In this document: positions 1-7,103 of the stretch, one piece after another
How positions within the stretch are numbered: the first letter of the stretch is position 1
Layout: each line of letters starts with the position of its first letter
Assembly (NCBI GenBank): GCA_937873425.1
Contig: CALMYE010000102.1
Coordinates: 1 to 33,254, forward strand
Direction of reading: 5' to 3'
Source: an uncultured Sphingopyxis sp.
GTDB lineage: Bacteria > Pseudomonadota > Alphaproteobacteria > Sphingomonadales > Sphingomonadaceae
DNA: 33,254 bases
Translations under genes and position numbers: made by a program
The notes under the pieces: model-generated
What the model saw: the letters and a program-made list of their open reading frames with translations, nothing else
Databases searched by the model: none
What the model was told of the DNA's origin: nothing

Positions 1-153
1 TCGCTGATTGTTCGCCCTTAGCGTTGTTTAGCGTACCATCCACGCTATGCCCTCAATATGAATGTCCTGGTTTCGCAGTCCGGCGCCATGATAAACAGCG
101 AACGCTTCGACCTCAAATCGCTGTCCTGATCTGTGCGGGCCGCGCCGTAGCCA

Positions 154-173
154 AACTGTCACGAAGGACAGTT
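154..173. repeat. 7-bp inverted repeat, possible weak terminator
   Basis: AACTGTC (154-160) and GACAGTT (167-173) form a perfect stem with a 6-base loop. The repeat lies about 75 bases beyond the stop of the secreted-protein gene at 250. Read on the minus strand it is followed by TTTGG, which is a poor U-tract. It may be a weak terminator or chance. Bases 1-249 otherwise show no convincing gene on either strand. Confidence 0.3.
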
Positions 174-249
174 GGTTTGCAGGGGAACGCGGACGGCGCT
201 CTTCTGATGCTTGTCGAGAGCAAAGGCGATCGGACTTGTGTCGGGCCGT

Positions 250-645
250 TCAATCGGGTTCATAGTCGTAGCAAGCCAATCCCAAAATCAGAGGGTTGAT
301 TGCTCCGGACTTGAATTTATTGGCCGAGAGGAAGCCAACCACTTTCCCGTCGACGATCAACTTTGGCGGCGTGCTGGTATATTTGCTTCGGGCGCTCTTG
401 TTCGAATATTCGGATCCATAGGGTCCGTAATCATTCCAAACACTCTTTCCCGAGTAAGCGCTGCCGTAGGTGCCATATTTGTTGAAGATGCTCTTGCTGT
501 CATATGCATCGGCGATCTTTCCAAGGTAAGTGCCGTCTTCGGCAACGATGACGGCCCCATCCAGCGCGGCGCATGCAGCAGGTCTGGCGGAAGCAGGTGA
601 CGCAAAAAATGCGAGTGCCGCTAGCGCTATTGCTTGTCTGATCAT
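250..645 (-). CDS. Secreted small protein with YG repeats
   Basis: 131 residues. The first ~20 (MIRQAIALAALAFFASPASA) form a clear Sec signal peptide with an AxA-type cleavage site, so the product is probably periplasmic or secreted. A short segment with Cys25 and the phrase YLGKI follows. Then come two good tandem repeats of the form S-[IV]-[FW]-N-x-Y-G-x-Y-G-S-x-Y-S and a degenerate third (KSARSKYTSTPP), at roughly residues 50-93. The C-terminus holds VGFLSANK and Cys125, which could pair with Cys25. I recall similar YG-repeat proteins in many bacteria without a known function. The ATG is preceded by AAGGAG at good spacing. The gene follows 735..1577 after 89 bases and may have its own promoter. 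Confidence 0.85.
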   Translation of the reverse strand: MIRQAIALAALAFFASPASARPAACAALDGAVIVAEDGTYLGKIADAYDSKSIFNKYGTYGSAYSGKSVWNDYGPYGSEYSNKSARSKYTSTPPKLIVDGKVVGFLSANKFKSGAINPLILGLACYDYEPD

Positions 646-734
646 CGTATTTCTCCTTGTTTTGGCGTCTTTTGATTCAACTTTAGCCAGAAACAGCCGA
701 TGCTGTCGGGCAGAGCGTTGATGCTTTCAAATCA

Positions 735-1577
735 TCAAGCCGCCAATAATTGTTTCAGAATCTTGGAGGCGATAACGCTGTCTGCGTCCTGTTCACTTTG
801 AGACATCACGCCATCCCATGCTGGGTTGGGCCTGATCTTCAACATTTCGCGTCGATAAGCCTGATAGGTTTCATCGATGTTCGAAGAACGGAAGATCCAT
901 CCGACTTCCCCTTTGTTGATCGCCTCGAGCTCGGCGTCTTGTTCGGGGGTTCGGATGTCGAGAAGGTTCAATTCCTCGTATCGCATGCACTTGTCGATCG
1001 TGGGAAGATCCATGGTTGATACGAAACCGACCTTCTCTTTTCCCCATCCCCAAAGTGGTAATTTGAGCAAGGCATTCAGGCTTTCGCCGAACATAATCTC
1101 AGTATCGACAGGATTTTCGAGCGTGAAAGAGCCGTCCTTTTCGACGTCTCCGTGAAAGTCATAGATATGGTGATTGAGGAGTTGCCCGGTGGGCAAGCTG
1201 GCTGCGGCCAGAACGAGAACGATCTTGCGCCCGCAGGGCGCTGTCATCCGGCAATCGCGAAAGAGGATGCCGCCGCCTCCGATACCAAATAGGGGATCAG
1301 GTCGGGGCCAATGATTTTCGCGAACGAGGCAGCCAAGATCGGAGCCCGGGTGGATTGGGAAGGCCTCGTAGTGGTCCGTCGTTCTGAAGTGGGCGCCGGC
1401 GGTTTCGACGTTTTGTAGGAAGCCTCGAACGAAATGCTCGGGATACCTATGCTCATCGACTTCTGCGATTCCGACCAAGGCATAATCGTGGCGAAACTCG
1501 GTGCCGATTGCATCCGACGAATAGCTTTTTCTGGACGGCCCACAATCGCGAACCAGGATCTGGCCCCGATGGATCAT
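735..1577 (-). CDS. Hypothetical protein, 280 aa
   Basis: Not recognised. The frame extends further upstream, but the ATG at 1577 overlaps the TGA of the preceding gene as ATGA, which indicates translational coupling; that start gives 280 residues beginning MIHRGQILVRDCG. The protein is soluble with no signal peptide. Its middle contains a glycine run (FGIGGGGILFRDC) and a His-rich stretch (LLNHHIYDFHGD). The C-terminal third is acidic and helical. Several Cys and His residues could bind metal, but no known motif stands out. It forms a two-gene unit with 1574..2152. Confidence 0.75.
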   Translation of the reverse strand: MIHRGQILVRDCGPSRKSYSSDAIGTEFRHDYALVGIAEVDEHRYPEHFVRGFLQNVETAGAHFRTTDHYEAFPIHPGSDLGCLVRENHWPRPDPLFGIGGGGILFRDCRMTAPCGRKIVLVLAAASLPTGQLLNHHIYDFHGDVEKDGSFTLENPVDTEIMFGESLNALLKLPLWGWGKEKVGFVSTMDLPTIDKCMRYEELNLLDIRTPEQDAELEAINKGEVGWIFRSSNIDETYQAYRREMLKIRPNPAWDGVMSQSEQDADSVIASKILKQLLAA

Positions 1578-2152
1578 GGGACCGCGATCAGGGTGGGGAG
1601 ATCTTCTCCACTGGGATCCCAGGACAAGCGTGTCCGTAGCCAGGTGGGGCACCATTCCCAGTCGAACGATCCATCGAAGGTCTGATCGACGGCGGCTTGG
1701 TGGTGTTCGCGATCGCAGACCTCAGCGAACTCGGCCATGACGTTGCGCATGTCGCAAGTCCCATGACGAGCATATACAGCGTTCATTGCCCGTTCGATGG
1801 GATCGCATGGGTTATTCGAACGAATTTGAAGAAGCACTTCCCAAAGGCACATCGCAGCGGTGGTGAGTTCATCACCGGTGTCGAGAATTTGCGCCATCCG
1901 GTCTCGGAAGATCTCGGCATCGAATTTGTTGGCGAAATCGCCGAGACATTTCTCGGTCAGGCTTTCCTTTGGCGGCTGCTCGTCGACCATGACCGAGTAA
2001 TAATCGGCGGTCGCTTCGTTGTCGGTCGGGATTGCAAACTCACCGTCCAACTTGATGGGAACGATGCGAAGGCTTCGAAAGTCGAAACGTTCAGGGTGGA
2101 GCAAGACCTCGGTTGTCGCGAAATAGCCTACGTAGGGGAGTTGTGTCGTCAT
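1574..2152 (-). CDS. Hypothetical protein, 192 aa
   Basis: Not recognised. The ATG at 2152 is chosen because it gives a natural N-terminus (MTTQLPYVGYF) and has AAAGG upstream; the longer frame would add a low-quality extension across the intergenic gap. The protein is acidic and soluble, with a beta-rich start (LRIVPIKLDGEFAIP) followed by helices, and is Trp/Cys-rich near its end (DWEWCPTWLRTRLSW). The stop overlaps the next start as ATGA, so it is probably co-expressed with 735..1577. Confidence 0.7.
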   Translation of the reverse strand: MTTQLPYVGYFATTEVLLHPERFDFRSLRIVPIKLDGEFAIPTDNEATADYYSVMVDEQPPKESLTEKCLGDFANKFDAEIFRDRMAQILDTGDELTTAAMCLWEVLLQIRSNNPCDPIERAMNAVYARHGTCDMRNVMAEFAEVCDREHHQAAVDQTFDGSFDWEWCPTWLRTRLSWDPSGEDLPTLIAVP

Positions 2153-2241
2153 AGAAGCTGCCTTTTGAGGACGATAAAAAGCGATCGCGATGATGATCGC
2201 GATTAGGGATTTCAGGTTGATGGGGACAGCGAAGGCGCCGG

Positions 2242-2583
2242 CTAGTTGTTGTGGGTTTCGCCGTTCTTCATGCGTTTGCGAAAGTCGCTCGTTGCCCAAA
2301 TCGAGTTATGATAGGTGCGCGTATCGGGCACGTATTCCTGCTCGAGATGGCGGGCGCCGCCGATCGAACTCATGATCGCGTTGTGGACATTCTTTTTGGC
2401 CTGGCGCTTCAGACCGGGGTTCCGGTTGCGCTGATGCCAACCCGAACGAAACGCATCGCGAAGGTCATTCTCGTCAAAGGTCGGAGGCAAAGCTGCAGCA
2501 ACGCTGCGAGCGATGTCGTCGGCGTTCGTCACACCGTGCGCCTGGAGCTGCTCAGCGAGTTTCGCGGTGATGTCAGTCGGCAC
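2242..2583 (-). CDS. Small hypothetical protein, 113 aa
   Basis: Not recognised. It starts MPTDITAKLAEQLQAHGV; this helical N-terminus (LQAHGVTNADDIARSVAAAL) is followed by DENDLRDAFRSGWHQRN and a basic middle part. The helix-turn-helix-like spacing and basic character would fit nucleic-acid or protein binding, but no family can be named. It lies 30 bases after the DUF6283 gene and 89 bases before 1574..2152, all in one direction. Confidence 0.7.
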   Translation of the reverse strand: MPTDITAKLAEQLQAHGVTNADDIARSVAAALPPTFDENDLRDAFRSGWHQRNRNPGLKRQAKKNVHNAIMSSIGGARHLEQEYVPDTRTYHNSIWATSDFRKRMKNGETHNN

Positions 2584-2613
2584 GATATTTCCTCTTAAAT
2601 GCTCATTCCCGTT

Positions 2614-3003
2614 TCAACGGCATGGTATCAGGGCTGGGTGATCCTCGGGGACGCCGTTGGCGATCGCCATTGCCCTATAGTCTTCATAGAGGGCGTAGCC
2701 GCCCGTTCGATCCATCGCCTTTAGCTTGTCGAACATGTAGGCGAGGCGCACGGTCTTGTTATGGTCGGCGCCGCGCTCGATGAAGCCCGCGCAGGCAATT
2801 GGATGGACCTCTGCACTCTTGTGGCATGTGAAGATCTGATCCGACATGTCGTAGGCTGTTCGGGTCAGTTCGACGAACTTCTCAATCGGCCAAATGCCTG
2901 TTTCGATGTCGAGCCGCCACGGGCATTCGCTGCAAGGCTTCTTCGGCGGGTCGAGATCGACGATATGGGCGGCGGTGGTGGCCACGATCAGTCCTGAAGC
3001 CAT
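2614..3003 (-). CDS. DUF6283 family protein (Cys/His-rich)
   Basis: 129 residues from the ATG at 3003, which overlaps the upstream gene by 16 bases. The family signature PCSECPWR is at residues 23-30 (Cys24, Cys27). It is followed by FTCH (Cys60, His61) and the CAGF element (Cys71), matching the DUF6283 pattern CxxCPWR...CH...CxGF. The spaced Cys and His residues suggest a metal-binding fold. Members are small proteins found mostly in phages, plasmids and actinobacteria, with no established role that I know of. The gene is the last of the apparent operon antitoxin, toxin, HEAGH protein, DUF6283. Confidence 0.8.
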   Translation of the reverse strand: MASGLIVATTAAHIVDLDPPKKPCSECPWRLDIETGIWPIEKFVELTRTAYDMSDQIFTCHKSAEVHPIACAGFIERGADHNKTVRLAYMFDKLKAMDRTGGYALYEDYRAMAIANGVPEDHPALIPCR

Positions 3004-3533
3004 TTGGTAAGCGTCGGATATGCCTTTACCGACGTGCAAAATCCACCTCTAACGAGCCCATTGATTCCGACATAAGCGTTGAGTGCGAGGCCAAAGCGGA
3101 TGCTCTCCCCTTCCCCGTCGTAATCCTGATCCTCGATGATCACCTCGTCAGGCAGACCTATGGCGCGGCCGGCGGCAAACGCCCATGCCGTTGCCTCGGT
3201 TTCACCGGCTTGCATAATGGCGCGCATTTCTGGAGCGTCAGGGCTGAGGTCAGGGTCGGCCGCAAGTGCCTTCCCCATCTCGTCGCACATCTCGCAAATG
3301 ATGTCGTCGATGCACTCACCGGCACGTTTTCGGTACCCCTGGGGGAGGACTGCGAGGTGTCCGGCCTCATGGAGTGCGTTTGCGGGAGAGGTGACGCCCG
3401 GCCGATAGTAGAGCTTGCCGCCGTCGATCCTGATCGTGTCTAGAAAGCCACTGGCGCTCTCGTCTTCGACGAGCTCAAGGCCGATTCCGCGAAGAAAATC
3501 GACGGTTGCGTTGATCTGCTCGAGGCGGGTCAT
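2988..3533 (-). CDS. HEAGH metallopeptidase-like protein
   Basis: 181 residues. HEAGH at 55-59 fits the zinc-metalloprotease motif HExxH. A Glu about 55 residues later in GETEATAWAFAAG (E111 or E113) is placed like the third zinc ligand of gluzincin or ImmA-like proteins. The N-terminus (RIDGGKLYYRPGVTSPANALHEAGH) resembles the strand-helix arrangement before the active site in ImmA/IrrE-type peptidases, although the family assignment is uncertain. Its ATG overlaps the RES toxin stop as ATGA, so the two are translationally coupled. It might cleave the antitoxin or another partner; this is inference. An alternative is an inactive metal-binding protein. Confidence 0.75.
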   Translation of the reverse strand: MTRLEQINATVDFLRGIGLELVEDESASGFLDTIRIDGGKLYYRPGVTSPANALHEAGHLAVLPQGYRKRAGECIDDIICEMCDEMGKALAADPDLSPDAPEMRAIMQAGETEATAWAFAAGRAIGLPDEVIIEDQDYDGEGESIRFGLALNAYVGINGLVRGGFCTSVKAYPTLTKWLQD

Positions 3534-4234
3534 TCCGAATATTCGCGTTTCTCGTAGATTTCAGAGATGGCCGATCCGTCCCAGCGATAGGTCAGATGCC
3601 GTTCCTGCCGACATTCCGACAAGCATGGCGGCCGGAAAACGGCAACGCAAGTGTTCGACAGTTCGGGCGCCTGGCGAACGCTGACATAGATCAGCCCGTT
3701 CGACTTGGCATCGCGAAGCCGAGCGCCGACCGCTTGACCTGCCGAATAATCCGTCGGGTGATAAATTTGGGGGTAGGTTTCTTGACATCCGCGAAGGTCG
3801 TGGAGCTCGCCATCGAGCTGCGCCACGTAGGCGCGCATATCGATGTCGATTGGCCCTTCGTTCGTGAAGCGAAGGAATTTCTCGCGGTGATAGCGCGTTT
3901 CCGCGACGGCGGTGTCGAGAGTGGTGGCGGCATAGTAGACGCCGTAGGAGCCGTCGCTAAAGCGCGATCCGAGGGGATTGAGATGCGTAAAGGCGGCCAT
4001 AATCGGTGTTGTGCCAGGCCCCGCGATCCGATCTCCGAGCGCGACGAGGCTGATGTTGCCAACCTCGTCGCGCAGTCGATCATTGGTGAGACTTTCGACT
4101 GTGAAGATGGCTTCGTAGTCGGCAGGATCGGTAATTCGGTCGAAAATCGATACCGGCGGGAAGATGGATGCCACCAGACGATAGACAAGCCAACCCGTGG
4201 CCGCGAGAGGCGGCGAGAAGTCGATGCTGCTCAT
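3530..4234 (-). CDS. RES-domain toxin, ParT-like
   Basis: 234 residues. RES-domain toxins are NAD-consuming: ParT ADP-ribosylates phosphoribosyl-pyrophosphate synthetase, while MbcT degrades NAD. The three namesake residues are visible: Arg19 in VYRL, Glu112 in DTAVAET, and Ser185 in YVSVRQ. GSRFSDGSYGVYYAATTLDTAVAE matches the family core in spaced form (GxRF...G...YYA...TA..E). Length fits the family. The start lies one base after the antitoxin stop and the end overlaps the HEAGH gene (ATGA). Which substrate this toxin uses cannot be told from the sequence. Confidence 0.9.
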   Translation of the reverse strand: MSSIDFSPPLAATGWLVYRLVASIFPPVSIFDRITDPADYEAIFTVESLTNDRLRDEVGNISLVALGDRIAGPGTTPIMAAFTHLNPLGSRFSDGSYGVYYAATTLDTAVAETRYHREKFLRFTNEGPIDIDMRAYVAQLDGELHDLRGCQETYPQIYHPTDYSAGQAVGARLRDAKSNGLIYVSVRQAPELSNTCVAVFRPPCLSECRQERHLTYRWDGSAISEIYEKREYSE

Positions 4235-4235
4235 A

Positions 4236-4628
4236 TCAGCCCCTCTGCGCGTCGAGATATTGACGAACGAGGAACAGGTCGCTCACCAGCCCCGAGGTCA
4301 TGCGATCGAGAGCCGAACGGCCGCCGAAGAGCGGAGCCGTGTTCGGAGCCCGCATCCATGCGTCTGCCCGATCATGGTCAGGCAGCAGGATGTTGATCGC
4401 CTTGAAGATACCGAGCATGTAGGAGATGCGCTCAAGAGTATCCGCGCTGATCTTGGCGACCCGTCCAGCCTTCCAGCTTTGGAGGGTGGAGCGGCTTTCC
4501 AAACCGAGAAGCTTCATCTGCTCCCGTTCGCTGAGTGACCAGGCATCGGCGATCTTGAAGAAGCTGCGCAGCGCGGGCCCGCCAAGGCCAGTGGTCGAAG
4601 CGGCGGTCTGCAATTGTGCTGTGGCCAT
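4236..4628 (-). CDS. Xre/MbcA/ParS-family antitoxin
   Basis: 130 residues. The N-terminal half (about 28-75) is a helix-turn-helix of Xre type, with the recognition segment near SRSTLQSWKAGRVAKIS. The C-terminal half carries the ParS toxin-binding pattern: Trp91, PN at 95-96, and FGGRSALDRMTSG at 101-113. Such antitoxins block the RES active site and usually repress their own operon. The ATG has AGGAG seven bases upstream. The gene is first in its operon, directly in front of the RES toxin, the usual antitoxin-first order. Confidence 0.92.
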   Translation of the reverse strand: MATAQLQTAASTTGLGGPALRSFFKIADAWSLSEREQMKLLGLESRSTLQSWKAGRVAKISADTLERISYMLGIFKAINILLPDHDRADAWMRAPNTAPLFGGRSALDRMTSGLVSDLFLVRQYLDAQRG

Positions 4629-4652
4629 GATGCGACTCCTTTCTTTCCCGCC

Positions 4653-4670
4653 ATAATATATACAATTATA
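4653..4670 (-). promoter_or_regulatory. Toxin-antitoxin promoter with overlapping operator
   Basis: Reading the minus strand, TATAAT (4670-4665) is a perfect -10 hexamer about 37 bases before the antitoxin ATG. A candidate -35, TGTTCA, lies 17 bases further upstream but matches poorly. The -10 overlaps the inverted repeat ATAAT-7-ATTAT (4653-4669), a good place for autorepression by the Xre-type antitoxin. Confidence 0.6.
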
Positions 4671-4693
4671 GTTGAATGTCTAGGTTGTGAACA

Positions 4694-5308
4694 TCAATAA
4701 GTTTGGGACTGATGACTTGGCATTGGGATCGGAGCTCGGCGCTGCTCGGAGCGATCGAACGACGTATCTTTCCTGCGCGGGGTAGGTTGCAGATTCAGTG
4801 TCCGGCCGGTGATAAGGGCTGTGATCAGGCTTCCAGATATGATGCGGACATGCTGGGTGACATTGTTGCGGGATTTTTGACCGGTACGTCCGCAATGGAT
4901 GAACAGGCCTGGCTGCCCCCGCCGAGCGCAAAGCGCGGCGAAGTCTGCGACATGCTGAGGACTGATCGTTTTCCGGTACCGCTTTGTTTGGACCAGGTGC
5001 CAGACACCATCGACCATGATCTCGCCGTCGACGCCGCCGTCGCCGGTATAGGCCTGGTTGCGGCGAATGCGGTGTCCAGCCACGTAGGCGGCATCGAGAA
5101 CGATCTCTTCGACGGCGTGCGGGTTCATTTTTCTGAGGTAATTGATCATGGCGCCTGGCGTCATCGATTGCATTCGCTTTAGGGCCCGTTTGGACTGACC
5201 GCGCACTCTGCGATGATAGGCATTGGGCCGAAGTCGCTGCCAGATTGAAATCCAGATTGCAGCAACCAGAAAGGCGCCGGCCGCAAGGACGATATACCAA
5301 GGTTCCAT
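4694..5308 (-). CDS. Membrane-anchored Mrr-like restriction endonuclease domain protein
   Basis: 204 residues. One N-terminal membrane helix (about 5-22, IVLAAGAFLVAAIWISIW) precedes a basic linker and a PD-(D/E)xK nuclease domain of the Mrr_cat (PF04471) type. The core is GDGGVDGE (Asp94) followed by LVQTKRY (Gln107, Lys109), the D...QxK active site of this family. Domains of this type cut DNA, often modified DNA, and occur in type IV restriction and in phage or plasmid defence. The C-terminal 40 residues are basic and low in complexity. A second open frame in the same stretch (4680..5300) is a shadow. The gene lies upstream of the toxin-antitoxin promoter, so it is a separate unit. Confidence 0.82.
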   Translation of the reverse strand: MEPWYIVLAAGAFLVAAIWISIWQRLRPNAYHRRVRGQSKRALKRMQSMTPGAMINYLRKMNPHAVEEIVLDAAYVAGHRIRRNQAYTGDGGVDGEIMVDGVWHLVQTKRYRKTISPQHVADFAALCARRGQPGLFIHCGRTGQKSRNNVTQHVRIISGSLITALITGRTLNLQPTPRRKDTSFDRSEQRRAPIPMPSHQSQTY

Positions 5309-5423
5309 GTCATGTCTCGAACGTCGCCTCCGCGAAGAGCCGCGCGAGGGAATTTGTGGATGATCCTACGAAATATCGGTATTGGAAAGCCAAAAGACAA
5401 ATATCACGGCGGTGGTGTGAATT

Positions 5424-6059
5424 TTATGTCTGCATCTTCCGATATTCAGCAGCTTGGTCCTCATCTAGCGCTCCAACCAGAGCTGCGATGAGCCATGCTA
5501 TCTTGGTTGCCGAATAAATTTCAGCTTTGGTATGAGTGGTAGACTGGAATTTCTCGAGATCCTTGGCTTCAACGGGGCCGGTTGCACCTTCCATGATGCA
5601 GCCGCCATTTTCGCGCCATCGCTGGCTCCAATGGTCGGAGGGTGATCGTCCTTCGATATCGATCACGTCGTCACCATCGTAGACGCCGGCATGGACCAGG
5701 TTCGGAATTCGGGCCGCCCTGCCCTTCTCGTCTACGGGGTCGGTGACAGCGTAGAGATCACCGCCGATGATCTCCTGAAGGGCGACAGCAAACACATCGC
5801 ATCCGCCACGAGCGAAGATCGAATAGAAGCTTTCACCGTGTGAACTGTCTGGCGATATCATCTGGATGACGGCTTCGAGGATGTCCTCGACATCGGCATA
5901 CTGAGCGAGAGGCCTTGTCGCCAGCTCAACGCTTTCTTGCATGAGCGTAAGGGTGAAAGCTGGCTCGGCCAGATCGATCCATTCTTCTAAAGCTGCTGGG
6001 CTGTCGAGGACCGCGCTGCGGAGCAGATTATCTCGGGCAAGGATCCAATAGGGCTTCAT
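5424..6059 (-). CDS. Hypothetical protein with possible papain-like Cys-His-Asp core
   Basis: 211 residues. The middle reads GGCDVFAVALQEIIGG (Cys87), then VHAGVYDGDDVIDIEGRS (His123, Asp134). A Cys at the start of a helix followed by a strand with His and then Asp in a DIEG turn is the usual order of papain-like hydrolases (NlpC/P60 and transglutaminase relatives), and similar small proteins occur in phages. The N-terminal 80 residues and the C-terminal 60 are helical. The family cannot be named, and catalysis is inference only. It is followed by the Mrr-like gene after a 115-base gap. Confidence 0.75.
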   Translation of the reverse strand: MKPYWILARDNLLRSAVLDSPAALEEWIDLAEPAFTLTLMQESVELATRPLAQYADVEDILEAVIQMISPDSSHGESFYSIFARGGCDVFAVALQEIIGGDLYAVTDPVDEKGRAARIPNLVHAGVYDGDDVIDIEGRSPSDHWSQRWRENGGCIMEGATGPVEAKDLEKFQSTTHTKAEIYSATKIAWLIAALVGALDEDQAAEYRKMQT

Positions 6060-6092
6060 TCGCCTCTTTGCTGATTGTGGAGGTGGTTTTAA

Positions 6093-6251
6093 TCAGCGCC
6101 AGGACCCGCTGGCGAGAGCGCTGACGAGATAATAGACGCCGGTGAAGACGGTGATGGAGACTGCGATTATCGCAGATATCATCACGATGGGCTGAACTGG
6201 TCGAAATGAGCCCTCCGACTTTTCCGGGACTGGATTTTTGGGGAGGTTCAT
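6093..6251 (-). CDS. 52-residue single-pass membrane protein
   Basis: A short frame translated directly from the minus strand. It begins MNLPKNPVPEKSEG, followed by one hydrophobic helix at about residues 21-45 (PIVMISAIIAVSITVFTGVYYLV), and ends SGSWR. Its ATG overlaps the TGA of 6248..7090 as ATGA, which supports real translation by coupling. The pattern is a short polar N-terminus with no signal-peptidase site, a membrane anchor and a tiny tail. Small membrane proteins of this form often modulate or anchor partners; no partner can be named. Confidence 0.65.
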   Translation of the reverse strand: MNLPKNPVPEKSEGSFRPVQPIVMISAIIAVSITVFTGVYYLVSALASGSWR

Positions 6252-7090
6252 GCGGCCACTTTCTGCTTTTTCGCTCGTACGACGGGATATCCGTTATCGA
6301 TCCATTGTATCATCTCTTCGGCGGTCGCAAACGACAGTTCGCGCTCACCAAAGCCAAGTCCATCACCGACCTGGTCCTCTTCGCGATCGTCGGTGATCGT
6401 ATCAGCGATCCCGTTCTCGCCCATCAGGTAGCCGTGCCAGCCACCGTTGGCATGATAGACACAGGCCTGATCTTGACGAAAGAATTTTGTGGTCCCCTTC
6501 CAGTCCTGCCGCTTCCAGTGGGAAGGGACCTTTTGAAAGATGGTCTGTGGCGGGGGGCCGTTCAGCTCGGCGAGCGCGGCGCGAAGCAGGAGGGTATGCT
6601 CATCTTCCGGCCGGCCGCGCTCCCAGCCGTGAAGAGCTGCCTCACGCACCAACTTGATGGTCTCAGCCGTCGATCGGTTAGGCTTTGGCGCGGGCGGCGT
6701 TCCCGTCACTGCGGTGATCGATGCTTCGATCTGTGAAGCCGTGAATGGGCCCTTGGGCATGACTATCTCCGTTTGCGCGGTTTCGCTGGTCGCGGCTGTT
6801 ACTTTGATCATGCCGTCAAAGATGCACTCCATCTTTTCGGTCATGTATGAGAGCCGGTAAGGTGCAATAGGCGGTGTCTCGCCGGTGTGGCGATTCATTT
6901 CGAAGGCCGGGTAGCCTTGCTGAAGCAGATCGGTTGTGATGTTGAGATGCTCTCCCATCACGCCGCACCACTCGAGGAACGAGTGAAATCGGCTTCCGAC
7001 GCCAAGGCTGAAGAAACGGAAGTAAACTGCCTGCATCTCGCGCTTGAGAAGCGCCGCATATTCAAGGTCACTGAGATTTTCGGTGTCCAT
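6248..7090 (-). CDS. Hypothetical protein, 280 aa
   Basis: Not recognised. The frame is open 32 codons further upstream, but ATG 7090 is preceded by GGAGAAAATC and begins MDTENLSDLEYAALLKREM. The N-terminal half is helical with FHSFLEWCGVMGEHLNI. The middle is Pro/Thr-rich (AVTGTPPAPKPN). The C-terminal half is beta-rich with ACVYHANGGWHGYLMGENG, ending in FATAEEMIQWIDNGYPVV. That last phrase resembles the end of the neighbouring 7104..7973 product (WFTVEELEQWLEGKGPIP), so the two may share a short C-terminal helix module. The stop couples to the 52-residue membrane protein gene. Confidence 0.75.
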   Translation of the reverse strand: MDTENLSDLEYAALLKREMQAVYFRFFSLGVGSRFHSFLEWCGVMGEHLNITTDLLQQGYPAFEMNRHTGETPPIAPYRLSYMTEKMECIFDGMIKVTAATSETAQTEIVMPKGPFTASQIEASITAVTGTPPAPKPNRSTAETIKLVREAALHGWERGRPEDEHTLLLRAALAELNGPPPQTIFQKVPSHWKRQDWKGTTKFFRQDQACVYHANGGWHGYLMGENGIADTITDDREEDQVGDGLGFGERELSFATAEEMIQWIDNGYPVVRAKKQKVAA

Positions 7091-7103
7091 GATTTTCTCC
7101 GGG

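Noticed and set aside
24..299. 91-codon plus-strand frame at the left edge
   Set aside because: No ribosome site, no recognisable composition, and it runs into the antisense of the secreted-protein gene.
4680..5300. 206-codon minus-strand frame overlapping the Mrr-like gene
   Set aside because: Arg/Pro/Ser-rich shadow frame; the other frame carries the nuclease motif and membrane helix.
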